Source: Allantophomopsis cytisporea (lineage: Eukaryota > Ascomycota > Leotiomycetes > Phacidiales > Phacidiaceae). From it: a stretch of 64,000 nucleotides of DNA. The notes under the pieces are model-generated. The model was given only the letters and a program-made list of their open reading frames with translations. It did not search any database and was not told the origin of the DNA. The position numbers were made by a program, and so were the translations under genes. Every line of letters begins with the position of its first letter. The stretch's first letter is position 1. The DNA lies in assembly GCA_024752435.1 (NCBI GenBank), contig CP103034.1, positions 620,001 through 684,000 of the forward strand. The letters run 5' to 3'. Shown here piece by piece: positions 58,339-64,000 of this stretch.

Positions 58339-59274
58339 ATGTTTACCCCGACACTGAGTGTACCAGCTGTGAGCCACTACACGCATTCACCAACGCCAGT
58401 AGCCTTTCAGGTGCTATCAGATCTCCATCTTGAACTAAACAACCAATATAGCACCTTCAAGATTCCACCACGAGCCCACAATCTCATTTTGGCCGGTGAT
58501 ATAGGCTGCTTGAAAGACTATGAGCAATACCTTTCCTTCCTCTCACGGCACATTGCCAACCATATGCGGATTATCCTAGTGCTTGGAAACCACGAGTTCT
58601 ATGGGCTAAGTTATGCGGAAGGCTTACAGGCTGCAAAGAGACTTGAGAGAGAGGAGAGTATGCGGGGAAAGCTACGAGTGTTAACGAGGGAAAATGGAAG
58701 AGTGGAAATTCCAGTGTCGGCTGATGGTGGCGAGGCAGCGATCACGGTGCTGGGTTGTACACTTTGGAGCGAGATCCCAAAGGAGAAGTCTATAGCTGTG
58801 CTGGGGAGGGTGAAGGACTTTGTGAGTATTGATGGTTGGAGTCTCAAGATGCACAACATGGAGCATGGCAAGGATGTGGAGTGGCTAAAGGGTGAGGTTG
58901 AGCGGTTTGAAAAGGAGAGAAAAATCGAGGGTGAAAAATTGCTGGTTGTCACCCATCATCCTCCTGCTATGGAAGAGTGTTCGGACCCTAAGCATTCTTC
59001 TAATCCTTGGAATTCAGCGTTTGGAACGGATTTGTTAAGTCATGCTGCAGGGAATGCTCTTGCAAATGTGTCATGCTGGGTGTTTGGCCATACGCATTAT
59101 ACTACGGAGTTCAAGACGGAAGGTGTCAGGGTCATGAGCAATCAGAGAGGATATGTGATAGCGGAGCAGGAAGAGAAAGGGGCATTCAAATCTATAATGG
59201 GTAAACTCAAGAAGAAGGAACAAATCGTAGTAGGAGAACACGAGTTTGATGTCTGTAAAGTTATTTATGTATAA
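58339..59274 (+). CDS. Calcineurin-like metallophosphoesterase
   Basis: Single-exon gene of 311 residues. All metallophosphoesterase blocks are present: SDLHLE (Asp28, His30), GDIG (Asp54), GNHE (Asn84, His85), VTHHPPAM (metal-binding His) and FGHTHY near residue 250. These bind two metal ions and hydrolyse phosphate esters or cyclic nucleotides. There is no signal peptide or membrane segment, so it is probably cytosolic. Related fungal proteins are usually annotated only as Ser/Thr protein phosphatase-superfamily members; the substrate cannot be named. The C-terminus is Lys/Glu-rich. The start is the first ATG after a CT-rich leader. Confidence 0.87.
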   Translation: MFTPTLSVPAVSHYTHSPTPVAFQVLSDLHLELNNQYSTFKIPPRAHNLILAGDIGCLKDYEQYLSFLSRHIANHMRIILVLGNHEFYGLSYAEGLQAAKRLEREESMRGKLRVLTRENGRVEIPVSADGGEAAITVLGCTLWSEIPKEKSIAVLGRVKDFVSIDGWSLKMHNMEHGKDVEWLKGEVERFEKERKIEGEKLLVVTHHPPAMEECSDPKHSSNPWNSAFGTDLLSHAAGNALANVSCWVFGHTHYTTEFKTEGVRVMSNQRGYVIAEQEEKGAFKSIMGKLKKKEQIVVGEHEFDVCKVIYV

Positions 59275-59888
59275 TAATAGATGTATTATATGGACTGAAA
59301 CTTGATGATACACAGATGTTATGAATTAGAGATTTATGTTCTGCGTAGAAATAAAAGTACATTGGTAGATAGCTGAACATGATGAATGTGTCAAAGCTTG
59401 TCAAGTGAGGGCGTATTTGCTAATAGAACCCATACAATGCCACGGCTCTCATCTCACATCTATGATAATGATGGTAACACAAATAACAGTGCACTTCCAT
59501 GTTGACAACAGACATAATAAATAGTAAGAATCATTGGAATGTAACATAGTCAGCGGAAAGGACCTCAAGAAATCATAGGGTCCATGTAGACCGATACGCC
59601 AACGTAACGTTTATTGTTCCCTTAACCAGATTATGTATGAAAAGCTCGAAATGTATTCAACCTGGTTGTCTAGTTTAGGTAGGGTGTGATGAAGCTTATT
59701 TGCGTCCTTTGTTTCAGTGATGGCAAGTTCCCAATTAATGATGTTACTCTTGATTCATGGGGATTACTTTTATCATGTGATTGGCCTTTGGATCAGAACC
59801 AAGTTCTCTGAACGCATAAGCAGAAAAAGCGACATTGGATTCTGCTTGTAGTGTGACTCCTCTCATAGCCCGCGACTTTATGATATCC
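59275..59888. other. Convergent spacer
   Basis: 3' flanks of the phosphoesterase (plus) and acetyltransferase (minus) genes. A+T-rich; no coding features. Confidence 0.5.
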
Positions 59889-60641
59889 TCATATTACCCC
59901 CTTCTCAGGCTCCCCTCCAAATCCCGGCCTTCTCATGTACCGCAACGTATATCCACCCCATTTGCCATCAACATTACCAGGCAAATGATTCGGAGCAATA
60001 GCATACTTGTCCAAATCAAGTGTTATGTTTCCAACCTCCACGAAACCGGCCTTCTTGAATGCCCCAAAGCCAGCCTCAGAAGAATGCACCCAAGCAAAAG
60101 TGCCTGCCTGATCCGTCTGCTCAGTGCCATACCTCAAGAGCGCCTGCGCAACTCCCAACCCCTGAAACTTCTCGCGCACAGAGATGCCCACCACATACAT
60201 GCACTTCGTGCCCTCGGGCATCAGTTTCGCCATCCAATCATTCATGTCGGCGGAGGTGATCTCGTCCAGCTCGTCTGCCTTAGTTTTCTCCTTTTTCACC
60301 TCCTCGCCTTCTGCCTCCCTTTTGTCAGCAGCCTCCGCTTCACCACTCATCTGTTGCGCCTGCGGGAGTGGATGCTCACGCCCATCCCATCCGCGATATG
60401 CCCATGCTACAAATCCCATTATTTCCTCTGTGTCATTGTCCACCGCCTTTAGTAGATCAACACGTGGGTGCGTGATCATCGACTTCAGATGCGGGATCGA
60501 GCCGTCCCGGAAATCGTTGGGAGGCTTGCAGAGTGCTTTTACTTGCGTGTTGCGGTCCAAATCGAAATTGTCTTGCGAGAACTGCGCTATGAAGGGCACG
60601 TCGGCTTCGATGACGGGGACAATCTTGAAGGTGGGGGCCAT
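59889..60641 (-). CDS. GNAT-family N-acetyltransferase
   Basis: Single-exon gene of 250 residues. The N-terminal strand/helix (FKIVPVIEADVPFIAQFSQDNF) and IMGFVAWAYRGWDG are followed by a ~50-residue charged insert (KREAEGEEVKKEKTKADELDE). The acetyl-CoA core comes next: CMYVVGISVREKFQGLGVAQALLRYG, where QGLGVA is the pyrophosphate-binding loop. SSEAGFGAFKKAGFVEVG is the usual closing helix and strand. Fungal members of this group acetylate small amines or are uncharacterised; no substrate can be assigned. The Met at 60641 gives the standard GNAT N-terminus. Confidence 0.86.
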   Translation of the reverse strand: MAPTFKIVPVIEADVPFIAQFSQDNFDLDRNTQVKALCKPPNDFRDGSIPHLKSMITHPRVDLLKAVDNDTEEIMGFVAWAYRGWDGREHPLPQAQQMSGEAEAADKREAEGEEVKKEKTKADELDEITSADMNDWMAKLMPEGTKCMYVVGISVREKFQGLGVAQALLRYGTEQTDQAGTFAWVHSSEAGFGAFKKAGFVEVGNITLDLDKYAIAPNHLPGNVDGKWGGYTLRYMRRPGFGGEPEKGVI

Positions 60642-62047
60642 TTTGCGGGTAGGCTTTGGTTTAGATGTGATTATAGAGACTGGAAATTTGGGTTAGTGAT
60701 TTAATTGGGACTTACTGATAGTTTATGTATCGTGAATGGATGCATGTCTGACCTCCTGGGTTGGTGACTGCTTGTAGATATGGCATTCAAATCTGTATGC
60801 ATTTACGCCTTAAGATATACAAGTATGACTCATAGTTGAGTGTCATTGTATACTACTACCTACTTATTGGGACTGATAGATCATGTTCAAGACGACTGTG
60901 GGAGGTGTTGATATGGAATTGAGTCATTTCGAAGATACGCAGTGTGGATAACATATTGTCAATCTCCATGTGGACACAAGAAGTGCCTATCTACGACGTT
61001 ATGTGAGGTAAGACTAAGAAACCTTTCCGAACGATAAGCTCGTCTACCCCAAGATACGGGGAAGTGGGATGGAAGTTCATGCCAAGCTTTTTGACATCCT
61101 GTAACGGCCCGCATTGACATTCCTTGGCATTGAACTTCAATGATCAAAGCTCTCCTTTCATACTCTACTTAATGCAACAATAAATCCAAGAATATCTATT
61201 CATATCAGTATTACTGCACAACGGTTCTAACGAGGATGACACTGTCATCAGCCCAGTAAGTCACCATGGCCAATTACACCAATACAATCGTCCCGCACTG
61301 CCAACACCATGACGATGCCACCCAGGTACTGGCAAAGGTATGCGGTATTATTGCGACCCTGAACAGCTGAGCTTCAGTACGACATTATTGTGCCATCTCC
61401 AGTCTCTGTCCAACCACATCTCCTTTCTCCCCTACATATGTGTAACAGCGGCAACATATCTCTCTCAAAGTCGCAGAATCAAGCTTTTGTGCAAGTCTGC
61501 TACTCTGTATCTCTACTATCGTTAATACGCCACGAAGTACTACTGTTACGATGTGATGTATCCGAGTTTAGATGGTTCATGTGCCGCAAACTTGATTTCG
61601 CGCATGGAGTTATCCTGATTGGGGTCAAGGCTGGTAAACAGATACGCAATACTGTGTGATAGTGACGAATGTCCTGTCGAGATCGAGTTGAAAGTTAAGG
61701 TGTATGATGGATCTACCCCGCCGTGGGCAATTGCATGTTTCTTGCCGCTTGAGCGGTTGTAATATGTTATGTTGGACTGGTTACGCTCGCGCTTCTGTAT
61801 ATAAGAGCTTGCTGAAGCCTATATTTGCATTTAGTTCTTCAAAAACCATCAATCTCAATCGCTCTTCAATTTTCAAGACATATATTTCTCATCGCCTCGA
61901 GGTTTAATCTAATACTAAGTAAGCTCATCATTTTGCATCAACATTCCATCCTCTCAACCTCCAGTTGACCCCGATTTTGATGAATTGTTCAGTCAACTGA
62001 TATACTTAGCCTTTCCTACCTCTTCCTACCAACCTACAAACATCAAA
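60642..62047. other. 1.4-kb divergent spacer
   Basis: Promoter of the acetyltransferase gene (minus) and of the Gly-rich gene (plus). No gene recognised. The ~200 bp before 62048 are pyrimidine-rich (CTCTCAACCTCC, CCTACCTCTTCCTACC), typical of a strongly transcribed fungal leader. Confidence 0.5.
61798..61806 (+). promoter_or_regulatory. Probable TATA box of the Gly-rich gene
   Basis: TATATAAGA, a near-consensus TATA element, 242-250 bp upstream of the ATG at 62048, followed by a CAATC-type initiator region near 61850. Confidence 0.6.
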
Positions 62048-62639
62048 ATGTCTGGCTTCGGCGATGACAACCAGCAGTCTGGGGGCCAGGGTGTGTATAA
62101 TCCACATACTTCTCATTCCAGCCAATTACTTACAAGATATAGGTGGTGGCTATGGAGGCAATGATAACTCTTCGGGTGGCTTCGGCGGCGGCTCCGGTGG
62201 ATACGGAAATGATAACTCTTCGGGTGGCTCTGGTGGTGGTTACGGTGGTGATAAGCAGCAATCTAGCTTTGGAGGTGGAAATTCTCAGGGTATGTGCAAT
62301 CGTGATTACTCAGTATTAGCTAGATCATTTACTTACTTTCTTGCAGGTGGCGGGTTTGGAGGCAACGATAACTCTTCAGGCGGTTCTGCAGGCTATGGAA
62401 ATGACAACTCTTCTGGAGGCGGCGGGTTTGGAGGCAATGACAATTCATCAGGAGGCTCTGGAGGCTATGGAGGAAATGACAACTCGTCTGGAGGCTATGG
62501 TAATGACAGCTCCTCAGGGGGCTCTGGTGGCTTTGGCGGCAACTCGGGCTCTGGAAACTCTGGTGGCGGCAATCAGCAGAGTGGTCTTGAGAAAGAGGGT
62601 CTCAACGCTGCCGAAAATTTTGCTAAGAAGGAGTTCTAA
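62048..62639 (+). CDS. Small Gly/Asn/Ser repeat protein
   Basis: 160 residues from three exons: 62048-62090, 62143-62289 and 62347-62639. Introns of 52 and 57 bp both interrupt a Gly codon in the same phase. After MSGFGDDNQQSGGQG the protein is built from units of the type GGYGNDNSSGG or GGFGGNDNSSGG, about eight in all, nearly free of charged residues apart from Asp. It ends in a charged amphipathic helix (LEKEGLNAAENFAKKEF). No signal peptide and no RRM. Such compositions are expected to be disordered. Strong promoter signals suggest abundant expression; a stress or conidiation role is only a guess from similar fungal glycine-rich proteins. Confidence 0.75.
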
Positions 62640-63388
62640 GCCTTTGTCTGATGGGCTTCATATGGATCTTTCAGCATGGAGCCCCACATGAACTCAAGGT
62701 ATTTGGTTGGTTTTCCAAGTGTAAAATCGTCAGCCATCAGACCTAAAAATCAACGGCTTTCAAAAATCTTGAATGTATGCAGCTCTGATATCAAACATAA
62801 TCGTCTTTGCGAATACAACAGTCATGTTTTCTTGGTCCTTATGAACCCAATCCTAATAACTACTCCTATATTTACACCACATACTATTTTCGTCTTCTAA
62901 GCACTGATATCTTTCATTTAGCCATACTTTTGTCTAATATAGATACTATCGTATTTCCTACTGTGTTTGGAAATTTCTCCTGGTTCTTCCACTTTCTTGC
63001 ATTTGGTTTGACTATGAGGAGGCACTCTTCTGAATGTATGTGTCTTCTGATCTGCCCATTTCTCAGCTCCTCTACGTCGAACTTCTACAGAATGTAAGCT
63101 GTGATAAGGTGCACTTCAATATGTTTTAGACTTGAAATAAATAATTAGCCAGTACTCTCCGACATAGTGATGTCGAGTGGGAGGATGACAACAGTACTTT
63201 CCGGAATACGGTTTCTACGACCAGCAAACAAAGGTGGATATGCGTGGAAGATGTCACCTTTGTAGCGCTCTGTACTAAGAAACTGATTAATAATGAAGGT
63301 AAGTACTTTAAAAAAAATGGCTTTCCAAAAGACTTTAAAGTGAAGAATCATTAAGAAACTTCAGAAATAACTTCGTATCAAACCTCTA
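62640..63388. other. Convergent spacer
   Basis: 3' flank of the Gly-rich gene and of the coiled-coil gene. T-rich from 62700 to 63110. No coding features seen. Confidence 0.5.
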
Positions 63389-64000
63389 TCAAAATCCCAA
63401 CTGCGAATCACTAACCCAATGGCTGCCACCAGCACATCGATACCCACTACTCTGCTTAATCCACTGATAACCTACCACACAAACTCCCATTTCCCTCAAC
63501 TTGCTCTGCGCCAAGGCTTCTTTGGCCCTCCTCTCCTCCTCTTCCTTCTTCTTCCTTTGTAATTCTCTTTGAACCCTCTCCCTCTCAGCCTTTGCCTCCA
63601 TCTCACGAATCCTAGCCTCTTCACGCTTCTGCTTCAGCTCAAGAGCTTTAGCTTCATCACGAGCTTGGATCTCGCGCAGTGCAGCCGCGATCTTCTCGGC
63701 TTCCCTTTCTGCTTCCTCGGCTCGTAGCTGAGCTTCTTCTTGATTGCGGATCTCCTGCTTGATTTGTTCGTCTCGGAGCTCGGCTAGCTTCTTGTCATGC
63801 TGAAGCTGTTGCCAAACAGCATCCGAGACACCTGCATCGCGACAATTATCGGTAATCTCATCGACCTTTGGTTCCTTGCAAGCTTTATCGTCCCCGTCTG
63901 GCTTAGAAGCCGATTTTGTTGCTGTAGCAGTGCTAGAGCTTATCTGGGGGACTGGTTGTATATGATCCTGAGTTTGAACTTGGCTAGGGAATGCCGGTCG
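63389..64000 (-). CDS. Coiled-coil protein with C-terminal YRCAGGSH motif (partial, 5' end outside window)
   Basis: The minus-strand frame is open from the right edge to a stop at 63391-63389, giving the last 203 residues. A Ser/Thr/Pro-rich start and the segment DNCRDAGVSDAVWQQLQHDK are followed by ~110 residues of Glu/Lys/Arg/Ala-rich single helix or coiled coil (for example QEIRNQEEAQLRAEEAEREA and RVQRELQRKKKEEEERRAKE). The C-terminus is a compact motif: KLREMGVCVVGYQWIKQ, then YRCAGGSHWVSDSQLGF. From memory, this Cys/Trp/Tyr/Gly ending recurs at the C-terminus of otherwise unrelated large fungal proteins, but I cannot name a function. Upstream domains are not in the window. Confidence 0.75.
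   Translation of the reverse strand, partial: RPAFPSQVQTQDHIQPVPQISSSTATATKSASKPDGDDKACKEPKVDEITDNCRDAGVSDAVWQQLQHDKKLAELRDEQIKQEIRNQEEAQLRAEEAEREAEKIAAALREIQARDEAKALELKQKREEARIREMEAKAERERVQRELQRKKKEEEERRAKEALAQSKLREMGVCVVGYQWIKQSSGYRCAGGSHWVSDSQLGF

Noticed and set aside
62143..62620. Regular repeats that might suggest a CRISPR-like or tandem DNA array
   Set aside because: They are codon-level repeats within a spliced Gly-rich coding sequence, with no conserved spacer pattern.
1..64000. Secondary metabolite cluster, intact transposon, rRNA or 5S gene
   Set aside because: No polyketide or peptide synthase, terpene cyclase, transposase, reverse transcriptase or rRNA segment could be read on either strand.

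Overview
The window is nuclear DNA of a filamentous ascomycete (Pezizomycotina; a leotiomycete-like species is my guess, not something the sequence proves). I place 24 protein-coding genes, one interrupted tRNA-Ile(AAU) and long AT-richer spacers, about one gene per 2.7 kb. Most introns are 45-110 bp, with GT-AG ends and CTAAC/CTGAC-type branch points. Spliced models were assembled by hand, and every exon chain was checked for reading phase. The gene types (nitrate reductase, Pth11-like receptor, secreted multicopper oxidase, PRC2 subunit, BAR protein, fungal N-acetylglutamate synthase) fit a free-living or plant-associated mould.

Layout. 0.9-9.5 kb: a Yip4/YIPF6-type Golgi membrane protein and a two-PAS-domain protein with an Asn/Gln-rich tail, both on the minus strand, then a 4.5-kb gene-free spacer. 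9.5-17 kb: the PRC2 WD40 subunit EED (10 exons), a Yrb2/RanBP3-type Ran-binding protein, the NDUFA5-type (29.9-kDa) complex I subunit and tRNA-Ile. 17-24 kb: a secreted protein with a PKD/Ig-like domain and, divergently, a bilirubin-oxidase-type multicopper oxidase. 24-31 kb: the Pol I core-factor subunit Rrn11, an RRM-like protein and a divergent CAX-type cation/H+ exchanger. 32.5-42 kb: a type II haloacid dehalogenase, NAD(P)H nitrate reductase behind a cluster of GATA motifs, and an Atg22-family transporter.

42-46 kb holds the most unusual locus. Dihydroxyacetone kinase, normally one DhaK-DhaL polypeptide in fungi, is represented by two divergent genes sharing a 448-bp promoter. One encodes a DhaK domain alone with its catalytic residues intact. 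The other encodes a shortened DhaK-like domain that has lost the active-site motifs, fused to an intact DhaL (ATP-binding) domain. I infer that the two products may act as a heteromeric kinase.

45.6-64 kb: a Pth11-like seven-helix receptor, a Gvp36-type BAR protein, N-acetylglutamate synthase (arginine pathway), a 3-hydroxyisobutyrate-dehydrogenase-like enzyme, the checkpoint protein Mad1, a metallophosphoesterase, a GNAT acetyltransferase, a Gly/Asn/Ser repeat protein, and the 3' end of a coiled-coil gene that runs off the right edge.

Apart from the kinase pair the genes are an ordinary mixed chromosomal neighbourhood; I see no biosynthetic cluster, no intact transposon, no CRISPR and no rRNA gene. 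Other points of interest are very short exons (6, 16, 20 and 21 nt), a GC-AG intron in eed, and an intron that splits the codon of a heme-ligand histidine in nitrate reductase.
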